A DNA stretch of 64,000 nt, from positions 211,501 to 275,500 of the forward strand of contig BROG01000257.1 of the NCBI GenBank assembly GCA_030159075.1, in the 5' to 3' direction. The notes beneath the pieces are model-generated. The model worked only from the letters and a program-made list of their open reading frames with translations, made no database searches and was not told the origin of the DNA. Both the position numbers and the translations under genes were made by a program. Shown here piece by piece: positions 1-63,167 of the stretch (positions are counted from its first letter, which is position 1; each line of letters opens with the position of its first letter). This DNA comes from Atrina japonica. Lineage: Eukaryota; Mollusca; Bivalvia; Pterioida; Pinnidae.

Positions 1-336
1 AAAATAAGCAGCACATTGAGACTGATTGAAAAAAATCTGACTACAAAGGCAGAATAGAGAGAAAACAAACATTGGTAAAACATAAATACTAAGACAGTGT
101 TGCTAAAAATCATATGTACAAAACTTAGTGAATACAGATACAAAGAAATATTGGTAAGATTTAAATTATCACAAATGCCATGTAGTACTACATGGAATAC
201 GTCACTCAAACAAGTGTAAAGGAGGGAATTCTGACATTTTTAATGTTATCAGGTTTAAAGCTTCATTTCAATGTTTCTTTTAAAACGAATTTGAGTTCGT
301 AGCAAAACAAATTCATCTTAATATAATTTAAACTTC

Positions 337-371
<35 letters not shown>

Positions 372-2257
372 CAATTTTAATAATAGTAATCACAACAATG
401 ATATAAAGCCAAAATAGGCGTCTAATTACAGTAGTTTCTCTAACTTAAGATGGATCTGGGAAGGTTAAGGTTATTTCTTTTTGGCTGTATATTATACCAC
501 ATTCTGTATCGGAACTCGACAGTGATTGACACTTATTGACAGCAATTCTAGTCTTAATCATTTCTTTGTTTTGGGGATTTTTGTTTGCTGAACGATAACT
601 TTGGCATTGTACGGATAACAGTCAAGCGGTATGTGATACATGCCTCACTATAAAGAAGTATTTAATCATTGGGATGAATTCCAAGAAGACAGACTGACTG
701 AGGGTCAAGCATTATGCGACTTTACTTAAGGATATTTCCTTCCAAATTTGGTTAAAATTAACCGATCGGTTTTTGAAAAGTCACAAAGGTATAAAAACAA
801 CATCAAAGGACAAAGATGGTGAAAGATGATAGCAATATGTCACAATGAGACCTTGACACAGGTGATCTAAAAACATAGTGGAGAAAATGTATCTCATAAA
901 ATGACCAAATACCTTACTGGTCAAATGAACACTCGTATCTACAAAAACACAGACTAAATTGCAATACAATGAAATTTATTGAAAAAAGAAAATACATGTA
1001 GTCAATTTCTGATCAACAAAAACCACAAGAAATTGAGTCATGGTTGATAGATAACTAACAAAGAATATATGATCTTGAGGAAGATAAAATATTAAATTGA
1101 TGAACATACATCAAATAGATATAGTCTAACGTGGAAATGAACACATTATCATTGCTAGGGAAAATAAAAAAGTCAAACAAAGTATATATAATAAATAAAT
1201 TGATCAACTGTGTGTTAATAAAAAGATAACAGATACTTTATAGATAAATAAAGAGATTCTGCATGGTATTAACAGTTACTCAAGCAGGCTAATTTAATTT
1301 TCCTGGATGTATTATGCTTCCACTAACTTTACTTTTCAGAATGAAGTATTAATGAATACATAAATTAATACATATTACCTTTACAATCGTAAACACATAC
1401 AAATAACGAATGTTTATGATAAATTCTTGTAAGTATATCACACAATTTTCATGTTCTAACTTTTCATTAATAAGAATATTTGAACGGGATCATATGAAAT
1501 ATCATTTCCAATTCAAAATAACATTGGAAAAGTATAATTATAAACATGTTGATACGCAAATATTCACTGTCTTTGAAACATATACGAAACCCTGTGTAAA
1601 ATGATATATACTCTCCTTTAAAACATGATAAAGCTCGCACTTTATTTTGATATAGTCAAAAGATTTTGCTTCAATATTTCTAATTTCACCACCCTCCATC
1701 ATAAATTGTAAATTGATAAGTAAAACATATATTATACATGTATTGCACACAACAATGGTTTAAAAATATTTGATTTTTTTGTATTTTGATTATTATGACT
1801 TATAAACGCAGCAATTTGTTATAGCTACTTCAGGAGAACCATTGCATTGACCCACCATTAACCCTTTCAACCCTAGAGACTATAATAGACTGGCCTTAAA
1901 CAATAGAAATGATCATACCACTTGGCTAGCAGGTGGTGAAAGGGTTAAATTAACACGAGTCACATTGCTTTTACAAAAGGAATACTTGTCAAGTGTATTT
2001 GTAATATGGCACTACAAACACACATATCATATATTTTAACCCTGTCAGATAATAATCAAATGGTTTCGAGCACTGCCAGTGGCAATCTCAGTGACGATGT
2101 ACATAAATAGACACATATGTGAAAAAACTGTAATCCTACATTGGCATTTGTACATTCAATATAATGGATCTGTTCAATGTATAATTTATCGTGTTATTTC
2201 TCATTGTGTAAAGTTGTCCACTCTAGTTTATTGGTTTTATTATACGGCTATAAAGTG
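1..2257. other. Region downstream of TMEM106; no gene recognised
   Basis: AT-rich sequence with an (AAT)n run and short open frames without recognisable domains. It would include the TMEM106 3' UTR. Confidence 0.6.
338..370 (+). repeat. (AAT)n microsatellite
   Basis: Trinucleotide run in the region downstream of TMEM106. Confidence 0.9.
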
Positions 2258-15315
<13,058 letters not shown>

Positions 15316-16360
15316 GTTGTCGGTTTCAGCAGCGATTTGATTCACACATATTTTTACACTTAACAATCGCCATAATACATAGCCATCATTACATCCGTGT
15401 CATTATTCTATTAACCATTATAAGGCTGCACCAGTTGAAGTTCCAAACAAGGTTAAAATCTGGCATTTAAAGTCTGTGTGATTTAAACTTTTAAATACAC
15501 ATCAAATACAGTAGTCTCGAGATGGCTATGACAATGTAAAAGCGAGTCAATTTCTCTTTTCATCACATATCACTACCAATCTTATTTACCTGTTCATATA
15601 CACCTGTGCTTTCTGCCCCTAGTACTGATCGATAAACACACTATGTACCTACACACAACATACATATTACTTAAAACATTTAAACTATCCAGCCGTTAAA
15701 CTTCAGTGCGCGACTGACTGAAATAAACGTCGGCGGATCCTGATATAAAGAGGCGATAAAATATTTCAAAATATATAGGTCACCATTACAAAAATAGATT
15801 CGGCCTCACCTATTTTCTTACGACCCTTTTATATAAATTGTCTCCTATTCTTATATAAATATTTATCATCTGAATAATGATTTTATTCAAGAATTCATTT
15901 GAACGGTTTCTAGAAGGTTTCGTAATACCAGATCTAAGATATTCAGGTAGTTGTCAAAACGTTCTTTTTGCATAAACTTGCCAAATTTGTGCTTTTTAGT
16001 AATAACGTGTTAAGTAACAGCAATATGAGCTGTCGTCTGCGGTATTTGGGGAGAAATTATCAAATCAGCTCTAATTCATTTTTATACAACAAAAACTCTG
16101 AACACAAAATTACCCTAGGTTACTTTTGATTTAAACCTGCAATCACTGTTTCCAGGTACGACATAAATACTATACTGTTGTACATTTACTTTTGGTCTGT
16201 TCTTTATCAATATTCATCTGAAGCAATACAAGAGCTTTATTATAAATGTACAATACATAACAATTACAAACAATAATTTTACAACATAGTCATGAGTAAT
16301 GTATAGGTCAATTTATAGTAACCTTCAATATTCAGTAGAAAAGAGGTTTTTTGATACTAC

Positions 16361-16407
16361 ATCAGCGATATATATAAAGCTAACATACAGCTTTATATAT
16401 CACTGAT
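16361..16407. repeat. 47-bp palindromic module, copy 1
   Basis: ATCAGCGATATATATAAAGC, TAACATACAG, CTTTATATATCACTGAT: a near-perfect hairpin. A second copy lies at 58614-58656. Confidence 0.7.
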
Positions 16408-17349
16408 TATATGATTGCGTAAAGGAACATTAGTTTTTTCCCCCAAAATCGTTCCTTTTTAACTTTTTAGACTGATACACATTAACAAAAATAGATATGC
16501 ATAGGCATAAAAATTCTTAAATTCCGATGTGAGACACCTGCTTGGTTATAATCGCCTGTAATATAATTAGTAAACACTTAGCCTCTTTTTATATATTAGA
16601 TTAAACATATTTTATTGCAGAATCGGATTTGTATGTAATATATATAGTAATAATATATAGAGAGTATAATTATCTTCACAAGTATTTGAAATACATGTAT
16701 AAGCAAGCATTTGTGTCGTATTAGATATTCGATACAAGGATGATACTAACAAATCGCACGTGCTTCGTTGACATTCGGTAATCTTCGTAGAAGATTAGAA
16801 CTAAACTTTGTTTCAAAACATATACAAATACATCACCGTAAAAATTGTTAACATAGCATGCATATGTTAATACGTCGACGATTGATATTCCCGACATCCA
16901 CGGACGAAACCAGTTAACTCGGCCATTCTTCACATTCGATTTCTTTTCACAAACACGACATTTTAACAAGTTTTTTTTTTCAAACCGGGATTTGAAGAAC
17001 ATTTTATTTGTATAAAACATTAAATATTTGAAAATTTTAATACAAAAATTCATTTTAACAGCGTGTACAGAGACATTTTATTCAAATGATATTCAAATGA
17101 CTTTGATTTTAGACATCCTGTTATGAAACATAAATCGACAATTTGAATTGCATACATTTTACTGCAGATAATGAGTCAGGTTTAAGTGAAAATGTCATGT
17201 AAACACGTTCGATTAATTTATGATAGACCCTTAAGGTATATCTGATGTTAATACTATGTAAATTTATTTGAAAATCCTTGTTTTGATTACAGCCCGTTTC
17301 AGATATTATAACTAAATGATAGTGTTGAAATTAGCATCTTCATCAAACC

Positions 17350-17460
17350 GATATTTCACTTACAAACGAGGAAGAGGGGGCAATGTTTTTTCCAATGTAG
17401 CTACCAACATGGGCAAAGTATTCCATGACATCTTGACACTTAAAAATATCTGGGCCTAAA
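17350..17460 (-). other. Orphan exon-like segment between the two genes
   Basis: On the minus strand an AG (CCCTTTAG or GGCCCAG) precedes an open stretch reading FKCQDVMEYFAHVGSYIGKN then IAPSSSF, ending at consensus donor TTT|GTAAGT (about 17364/17363). It could be a 5' exon of TMEM106, an exon of an unseen gene, or chance. The protein is not recognised. Confidence 0.3.
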
Positions 17461-18086
17461 GGGAAATTCACCTTTATTGGACTTTTCATAAAATCATATA
17501 GGTTAATCATAAAAAAGAAAGTAAAAATCATAGTGACCTACAGTATTGGTAAATTTTAACAAATTCAGGAATCTGATCATTTCAAATTAAGATGGACACA
17601 TAAACCAAAACTGATCAATCTCTACCGAAAGATGTGATTGTCACTTTCAATGCGGATTGTTTGGCAAATGAACAATCATTGCATATTTTTAAATCTTAGG
17701 CATGGCACAAAACAGTAATAGATTCAAGAACTTTGCGCTTGCGAGTTAACTCGTCAACCCCTGAAAAACAATGGACTCTTCTGTAAAAATGACTTGGACC
17801 AGTCCAAATGTGTCTTCAGGGATGAATGAAAACACACTATGACTAGGCCAACTTAAATGAGAGAACACACCTAACGTTACCCTAAACACGTTAAACTTTA
17901 AGTCAGGTAAGTAAAATGTATCAACAAGAACATAATTAAATGATGCATGAATATGTTGAACTTTGGACTTGTGATAATTAAAATCGAACTTTGTTGCTTT
18001 ATTGTTCCCTTATCAGAAACTTAATATTTAGTACAAGTTGATGAAATACAGTCCAACTGTCGGTTGATAATGTTGTCTACAGTCAG

Positions 18087-18091
<5 letters not shown>

Positions 18092-18145
<54 letters not shown>
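18092..18145 (+). repeat. (AG)n microsatellite
   Basis: Uninterrupted AG run between the two genes, next to a SINE fragment. Confidence 0.93.
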
Positions 18146-18147
<2 letters not shown>

Positions 18148-18189
18148 CTATATTCAATCTTTGAAGAATGTTTGGTTACAATTAGATCA

Positions 18190-18240
18190 GCGATAAACTG
18201 AGACCACCAGCCTTCCGCAAGTAAACTGGCAACATTTCTT
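18190..18240 (-). mobile_element. SINE central-block fragment
   Basis: On the minus strand, GTTGCCAGTTTACTTGCGGA then AGGCTGGTGGTCTCAG matches the core of the SINE at 4476. Only about 45 bp survives, next to an (AG)n run. Confidence 0.5.
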
Positions 18241-19843
18241 TAAATATTTATCAAGAGACTGAAGACTGAAAATATTATATATATATATATGACTCTCTTC
18301 CTCATAATTACCGACTGTTATATTTGTAACATCTATGATTGTAACCAATGAGTGCAAAGAAATATCAGTAAAAGAAGAAGTCAGCGGATAGGGGTACTCT
18401 TCTAATTTATTTTCACCTATGTTGAGACAGGACTAATTGTCTACATTGCATTTTGAGGTCACCATAAACTTGTCTTTGGATGTAAATCTCCTTCATCATT
18501 TAGTATACAAATACACACTTAAAGATATAATTTTCACTTCTGTTAAAAACCACAATTTTTCAGGTATGTGACTGTTGCTAGATTTGACTGGTGAGGACAG
18601 AACCTGGAAATGACCATTGATGTTTTCTGGCAAACTTCTGTATTTTTAAATATGCTAGATTCCGCAATGGTGCTAGGATTCACACTGATTAAAAGTGAGA
18701 TACATAAATTGTGATTTAAAATGTAATGTTTTAACCTCACACATACAGATCCCCCCTAACAAAACAAAAGAAACTAACAGTTAAAATGCTTAAAACTGTC
18801 AGTTTTATCCTATCTGTTGATCTTGACTTTGAAACAAAAAGGTATTATTACTATATAGTCACTTTATTTTTAGCATCACCAAGTGGTATGGTTAGATCAC
18901 AAAATTTCTCACCTTTAGGCTTTATGGTCATCTTCTGTACTTAATTACGAGATAGTTGAACTAATGTGTACTCAAGTAAGCTTGACTGGATTATTTGTAC
19001 AGATAATACTAACTGACAAAATGTCTACACAATCAGAATGTTATACATCCAGCCTGTTAAAGAATCATTAAACAATTAAGGCCACAACAATCTAACCACT
19101 CCTTTAAGCTACATGTACTACTAAATATGTATACATGTAAACTGAATCAGTTATAAAAAAAACAAAAAAAAACAAAAGTGATAAAGTTCTATTTAATAGT
19201 ACTTTAATTACATATTTTCATGTGTAAAAGCATAAATATTTCTTTTCTTAAAAAGTGTACTTCATAAATATACTGAGTTTAACAAACTGTTTTGGGGTAT
19301 ACAGGAGACATTGTTCAGCCTTCTCAACATCATTTCAACACAAATTTATTTTCTGCTGAAACATCTAAACATAAAAGTTACTGAAAGTAAATGCAATATG
19401 AGTAGTGATAATATTCATAGGCAGTAAAATATGGTATTATAACTTAACACAATAAAACATTCACACAAACACAAACAAAATAAACCTTTTTAACTCTGAT
19501 AATCTTTCAATATTCTTTTGTTCATTTTTTCTCTCTACCACGTCAGGGTTCACTGTCCGTAAATCTTTCTTTACTGTTCAAGTGAGTTTTCTAATAGCAA
19601 ATACAGCAAAGCTTGTAATTACAGAAAAAAGACAAAATCCTCCAAATCTCAAATTGACTTGGATATCAGTCACTGGAGTAAGTAGCAACTATTACATGCA
19701 AGTCAATCAAAGCTGCTGTAATCATATTAGGCTCCAGTCATTTATGATAAGCTTTTTGAGTTTGTATCAAAATGCTGCTGGGAATTTGATAATGCCACAC
19801 AAAAAGCAATTCTGTATTTTTTTTATCATTATTAAATCCAGAA

Positions 19844-57943
<38,100 letters not shown>

Positions 57944-57961
57944 TTCTGTATAAAATGACTT

Positions 57962-57982
57962 TCAGTAGACGACAAACTTCAT
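57962..57982 (-). promoter_or_regulatory. Possible short upstream ORF in MMUT 5' leader
   Basis: ATG at 57982-57980 followed by five codons and TGA at 57964-57962, ending 18 nt before the proposed MMUT start codon. It would be a six-codon uORF if the transcript starts above 57982. The transcription start is not known. Confidence 0.35.
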
Positions 57983-58142
57983 GTTTATACGAGAGGAAAT
58001 CCGAAAAGTTCAAGGTTAAAAATAGACTGCCTACCTGAAACAAATTTTAACAGTTGATAGGGTACCCCACCTTGGATCATAAAGATAATAAACAAACCAT
58101 CCACGAATAACAGAATCCGGATCTCCTTTTTAGCTCAACCGT

Positions 58143-58178
58143 GCCCGAAGTTACTAAATTTACTAACTGTGTAAGCTC
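58143..58178 (+). repeat. Solo terminus of the 56978-57380 MITE family
   Basis: GCCCGAAGTTACTAAATTTAC followed by TAAGCTCAA matches the 40-bp terminal repeat of the element at 56978. No partner arm was found nearby. Lies in the intergenic region just upstream of MMUT. Confidence 0.5.
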
Positions 58179-58613
58179 AATTATTGTTTATTTTTAAATG
58201 AAAATACGCATAATTCATGCTGCAACCGAACATTTTTTGTATTTTTAAAAATGATTATGAGGATGACGATGATTATCAGACAAAGACAAATATTTATTTA
58301 AAGTCGGTGCATATATATTACAACAAAGCAACACAAGCTATAGAGAGCTTTCAACCGACATAAATAACATATAAAGCAACATTTAGTTAAGATTTACGAG
58401 ACAAAATGACATAAAATGCACTTATTTGTAACTAACAATATTAAACATACACAACCGTTACAATTTCACCATAAAAACACTAAACAGAGCTTACAAATAA
58501 GATGCACAACACATATAAGTAGTTATTGAATGGCTAAAAATGGGTAGTACAAACGTTGGTTGGCAGTTTGTAATAGTTTTTGGTAATTACTGGTGCAATC
58601 TGAATAAATAAAT

Positions 58614-58656
58614 TCAGCGATATATAAATCTAATATTAGCTTTATATATCGCTGAT
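58614..58656. repeat. 47-bp palindromic module, copy 2
   Basis: TCAGCGATATATAAATCTAA, TATTAGCTTTATATATCGCTGA: same sequence and fold as 16361-16407. Confidence 0.7.
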
Positions 58657-59255
58657 AAAACGAAGAGCTCTTTCCTGGATCTTTTCCATTTATCAGTGTT
58701 TGTTTTATTACATAAATGCCAGGACGCTGGGCAGAAATTAAAATTAGACAGAATAAAAGAATGAAAAATAGTAAGTTTGTGTAGACGTGGTAAAAAATGT
58801 CCAATTCTCTTTGGTCTATTTAGCTGAACAGTTGCCTTTCTATAAATAGAACTAATATGTTTATCAAAATTAAGCTTAACGTACCCACAGCTATATTTGC
58901 TAGAATGACGAGCACCTCTGAGTAATTACATATCATGCTGAGTCGATGTTTTTTTGTTCATGACTAATGCTGATGGTCAATATATTTCATTCGTTCAATA
59001 AAACCATCGATACTTAAAAAGTAATTTATGGATGTCAACAAAGAAAAATATTATCAAAATTAGGCCCAGATTGCTCTGGTTAAACGTGCCATTTTTCGTT
59101 TATTTTAGATGTCTAAACCAAACAAATGCAGAGATATATAGTGAAATTCATATTTTGTATATTATTGCAAGTAATCTGAGTTGTTTCTCAAAGACTAACA
59201 CGCCAAAATCTATGAAACATTTTATTTTTCTATATACATACTGTGTGTGTGTGTG

Positions 59256-59261
<6 letters not shown>

Positions 59262-59349
<88 letters not shown>
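59262..59349 (+). repeat. (TA)n microsatellite at left end of the PLE
   Basis: TA run preceded by (GT)n. Abuts the retroelement terminal repeat. Confidence 0.93.
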
Positions 59350-59353
<4 letters not shown>

Positions 59354-59437
59354 TTATTGAAAGTCCAAACGTAAAGAAATTAAATATAAAAATACAGAAT
59401 GCCACACCACAAAACAGTTTTAAGTTTTATTAACTTA

Positions 59438-59481
59438 CATTGCGACACGTGTTTCGCGTTACAAACGCTCATCAGGCAATG
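59438..59481 (-). ncRNA. Hammerhead ribozyme (type I) in PLE terminal repeat, minus-strand copy
   Basis: The exact inverse counterpart of 62117-62160: CATTGC, CTGATGA, GCG-loop-CGC, GAAA, palindromic ACACGTGT, C, then GCAATG on the minus strand. The core is intact and identical in sequence. It lies downstream of the PLE ORF in the ORF's sense direction, the position expected for the 3' pseudo-LTR. Confidence 0.88.
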
Positions 59482-59633
59482 GTCATCAACAAAAATGTAT
59501 TGAATATATATATATATATCATGAATCTCATATTGGTAAAGTAAATACATATATAAAAGAAGTTGATGAAGTAGATAAGATAACACTAATAAGAAGGCCA
59601 CTCCTTTGCATAAGATTATATGAAATGTGTGGG

Positions 59634-61860
59634 TTAGGTTCTGTTAAGTAATGGTTTGAATTTATCAATAAAATATTGCTCTTTGAGTGTAATATTCGAA
59701 TAGTCATCTGTTTGATATATTGGCATGATTTTGAAATTCCCTTTACTATACTGAAATATATGTTTAGAAACGAATAAATTACGATTATGTGATAACTTTA
59801 TATTGCTTTTGTGTAGAGCTACTCTTTGTTTTAGTGACTGAGTACATCCAATATATTCTTTCTTGCAATTTTCACATAAAATGACATATATTACGTTTTT
59901 AGAATTGCAATTTAATATTCGTTTGATATAAAATGTTTGACCTTCAATAATGATGTCACATACTTTACATCTTTTATTTTTGCATTTAATTACACCCCTG
60001 ATCTTTGAATCCTCATTATTTGTGAAGTGGGCACGAGTTAGTAACTGTTTGAGATTTTTAGGCTGTCGTTTACTTTTTATAATTTTTGTTTCATTTAAAA
60101 TTATATTTAGTTTTTCATCTACTCGTAAATTATCTAAGTCTTCATATACTTTGTTAAATATTTCCGGATTGCATTTATTAAAAGTTGTTACAAATGCTAA
60201 TGGTTGGTGTTTAATCTTTGATTTTGTTTGTCTCAGCACTGATAAAGGAATAGATTCAGCTAGGTCTATCCCTTTGTTTATAAGAGTCAAAGGATACCCT
60301 CGTTCTTTTAAGGCGTATCTTAATTCATCTAAGCGTTTTTTCCTTAGGGCTGATGGTACAATGATAGTACATAAGCGTCGTGCTAATGTGTATGGAATAG
60401 AGTTTCTGCAACTTTTTGTGTATTGACTTTTGAAATGGAGGTATTGTTGTGTATCTGTAGGCTTTCTGTAAATATCTGTGATTAATTTGTTGCCTTCTTT
60501 TATAAGCATGATGTCTAAAAATGCTATTTTATAAGGATCTTTTTCTATAGTAAAAGTTATATTAGTATGTAAGTTTTGCAAAATGTCATAAAGATTATCA
60601 ATATTGCCCCAGTTAAGATTCCAGATAATAAAACAATCATCCAAATATCTTTTCCATAGTGTTTTAAATGTTTCAATTACATTGGAATCAAAATATTGTT
60701 CCATCCTTTCATAAAGCTTGTTTTCTAGATACCCCAATGTTAAAGTTGCGTAAGTTGGTGCCATTTTGGTTCCCATGGCAGTTCCTAGGATTTGTACATA
60801 TTGTTTATTATCAAATTGGAATGTATTGTTGTTCAAAATTAATTCAATTGCATCGATTAAAAATTCTTCGTTAAAGCGATGATGTAAATTGTTAGGAAAA
60901 TCGCGAACCCAAAAGGAAATTGCTTCTTTACCTAAATAATGTGGAATATTAGAATAAAGACTTGATACATCAAAGGTTACTAAAATAGTATTTAAATTAA
61001 TATTATTAGGGATTTTATTTAGAAAATCTATATCATCTCGCACAAAACTTATGATTTCTTTAAGAAAGGGTTGTAATAAGATATCAACTAAATTACTCAG
61101 TCGATGTGTTGGACAAGATGGTCCAGCGACAATGGGTCTGAATTTTAAGTCTGTTGGATTATGAATTTCTATATATTCAGACTGTTGTATTTTAATCGCA
61201 TTGTTTATAATGCCTGACTTATGAATTTTAGGTAGTCCATAAAAATTACTAGTTTTTGAATCAAATTCTACTAGATATTCCCTTTCTTCTTAGTAAGAAT
61301 GTTATCGTATTTATTGCACAATTGTTTTATTTTAGACTGAATGATTTTATCTTTGTTGGTTTCTATTCTTTTATAAATATTAGTATCGTTTAACATATTT
61401 TGAATGCTTTCTCTGTAATATTCTTTATCCATAATTACCACTGCACTACCTTTATCGGCTTCTTTAATAATTATATTATTGTTATTTTGAAGTTCTTTTA
61501 ATGCATTCCTTTGTTTAAAAGATAAATTTTTCGGAATATTATTGTTTGCAGAAAAATTTGTATTCCATAGATTTTCAAAATATGCATATATTTCGTCCTT
61601 TATTAGGCATAAATTGTGATTTATTCTTTACTAAAGAAGGTTCATTTTCTTCTGTTCCATAAAACATTTCAGTTAAACGAAATTTTCTTTCAAATTCCTG
61701 AAGGTCTTTTTTCAATTCTATGATATTGGGCCTAGGTGTAGGCGTAAATTTTAGACCTAATTTTAAAACTGAAATTTGATTATTACTCAGATTAACTGAG
61801 GACAGGTTAATAATTTTGGGTTTTACCTCTTTTATGGTGGCTTCTTGACTCTTGTTTCCT
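59634..61860 (-). pseudogene. Penelope-like reverse transcriptase / GIY-YIG endonuclease, frameshifted
   Basis: Reading 5' to 3' on the minus strand, upstream segments include KEADKGSAVVIMDKEYYRES and LCNKYDNILTKK. The frame then shifts near 61290 and resumes with KTSNFYGLPKIHKSG. The main open frame continues: RPIVAGPSCPTHRLSN, RT motif A VTFDVSSLYSNIPH, motif B GTAMGTKMAPTYATL, motif C YLDDCFIIW, and the C-terminal GIY-YIG domain with VIYVILCENCKKEYIGCTQS. The last carries a zinc-finger-like CKNKRCKVCD upstream, and the ORF ends at 59634. Order and motifs are diagnostic for Penelope-like elements. The N-terminal part (61300-61860) is in more than one frame. Confidence 0.9.
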
Positions 61861-62116
61861 GACGAAAAAAATTCTGATTTCTAGATGAATAGAATAAAGA
61901 CTAGATACATCAATGTATCAAGTCTTTATTCTAATATTCCACATTCCCCTTTCTTAATCTTATCAGATTAACTAATTTGTTTATTCTTTGCATTACGCTT
62001 CCTACATTAGTGTTATCTTATCTACTTCATCAACTTCTTTTATATATGTATTTACTTTACCAATATGAGATTCATGATATATATATATATATATTCAATA
62101 CATTTTTGTTGATGAC

Positions 62117-62160
62117 CATTGCCTGATGAGCGTTTGTAACGCGAAACACGTGTCGCAATG
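62117..62160 (+). ncRNA. Hammerhead ribozyme (type I) in PLE terminal repeat, plus-strand copy
   Basis: Helix I CATTGC (62117-62122) pairs with GCAATG (62155-62160). The core CTGATGA is at 62123-62129, helix II GCG/CGC (62130-62132, 62140-62142) closes a 7-nt loop, and GAAA is at 62143-62146. Helix III is the self-complementary ACACGTGT (62146-62153). The predicted cleavage site follows C62154. All invariant core positions are present. The loopless palindromic helix III implies a dimeric active form, as known for Penelope-type hammerheads. Confidence 0.88.
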
Positions 62161-62203
62161 TAAGTTAATAAAACTTAAAACTGTTTTGTGGTGTGGCACT
62201 CTG

Positions 62204-62208
<5 letters not shown>

Positions 62209-62287
<79 letters not shown>
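62209..62287 (+). repeat. (TA)n microsatellite at right end of the PLE
   Basis: TA run directly following the second PLE terminal repeat. Confidence 0.93.
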
Positions 62288-62290
<3 letters not shown>

Positions 62291-62331
62291 GTTGATACCT
62301 ACAACGCAAGTTTAACGTAGCGATATCCAAT
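62288..62331 (+). repeat. 44-bp direct repeat, copy 1
   Basis: AAAGGTTGATACCTACAACG, CAAGTTTAACGTAGCGATAT, CCAAT, repeated with one mismatch at 63168-63212, on either side of the F-box exon. Confidence 0.8.
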
Positions 62332-62903
62332 ATATATTATATATATTATATATATAAATGCTACATTTTACAAGTGCACTGTGATAAAGCAATAAATAAA
62401 TGAACATGGAAATCAGACAAAAGGATAACTAAAAAAATACTAAACTATGCTCAAACTACCAACGAAATGTAAATCGAACTAGATCTAAGTGAAAATAACA
62501 AGTAACTGCAAAATGAATTTGATGTACAAAGTCACAACACGAAATTCAATCTGATGCATCGAAAATGAACGAGGTAGTTAAAAGTGAAAAATGTCAAAAG
62601 ACTTTGTGATCGATTTTTAATGTACTTTTATATGCATAATTTTTGCGTCAATGTACATTCCGGAATTTGTCGCATTATGAACAAAACATATCCGGCTTAG
62701 TGCTTTAGCTTTCTAACTCCTCGGAACTATTTCCGGGACAGCCAGATGCTGTTTTGGCGACTATTGAGTTCATCTGGACAAATAGCTAAGTCATACCACA
62801 AGGATTCGAAACCAGATTATTGTGCATTGAGTCCAATATGAATAATGGAACTGTCTCTGACAGACGATATGGGGAATAGACCCCAGGGTTTTGTTACAGG
62901 TTG

Positions 62904-63058
62904 ATGTACAGAGGAAGAATGGCAGACATTGGCTTTCACTGTCTGTCGGACGATCTTATGTTGAGAATCCTATCATACGTCACCAAAGAGGATTTGTGTA
63001 AATTACACAAGGTCAACACACAGTTCAGACGTCTTGTATCCGACAGAAGTCTTGTCAG
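62904..63058 (+). CDS. F-box protein, first coding exon (partial gene)
   Basis: Encodes an F-box near its N-terminus: ADIGFHCLSDDLMLRILSYV then TKEDLCKLHKVNTQFRRLVS and DRSLVR. This fits the consensus LxxxLLxxILSYLxxxDLxxLxxVxxxFRxLxxDxxL. F-box proteins recruit substrates to SCF ubiquitin ligases through SKP1. The ATG at 62904 or 62919 would start the protein. An acceptor-like TTTTGTTACAG lies just upstream, so the start codon may be in a second exon. The open frame continues to 63131, but similarity stops at GTCAG|GTTAAT (63058/63059), a likely donor (phase 2). Downstream exons are not recognised before the window ends, so the subfamily is unknown. It is transcribed divergently from MMUT. 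Confidence 0.68.
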
Positions 63059-63167
63059 GTTAATCATCACTTTCATGAAAACATATACTCACAGTATTAT
63101 GATAGAAAGTATTGAATATAGTCTAAGCTAAACTTTCTAGGTCTGCTGGTTTTTGTTGATTAAAAAA

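Larger units (their letters stand above)
15316..19843. other. Intergenic region between TMEM106 and MMUT
   Basis: Holds the TMEM106 promoter/5' UTR side and the MMUT 3' UTR. Apart from the palindrome at 16361, the orphan exon-like segment near 17350, the (AG)n run and a SINE fragment, I see no gene. A (TATA)n and A-rich stretches are common. Confidence 0.55.
57944..59261. other. MMUT upstream region
   Basis: Contains the probable MMUT promoter and 5' leader, the solo MITE end at 58143 and the palindrome at 58614. No TATA box could be assigned with confidence, and no gene is seen. Confidence 0.5.
59391..62205 (-). mobile_element. Penelope-like retroelement with inverted hammerhead-bearing terminal repeats
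   Basis: A coding body (about 59634-61860, minus) lies between two copies of a ~210-bp sequence: 59391-59600 and, in inverse orientation, about 61996-62205. Each copy contains a hammerhead ribozyme motif and a short (TA)n, and each is followed outside by a long (TA)n tract (59262-59349; 62209-62287). RT plus GIY-YIG domains, pseudo-LTRs and hammerheads are the defining traits of Penelope-like elements. Their inverted arrangement, with a fold-back join near 61911, suggests two head-to-head, 5'-truncated copies. The ORF carries at least one frameshift and is probably dead. Confidence 0.9.

Noticed and set aside
59950..60874. Plus-strand open frames opposite the reverse transcriptase
   Set aside because: Antisense shadows of the Penelope-like ORF, whose minus-strand motifs are unambiguous.
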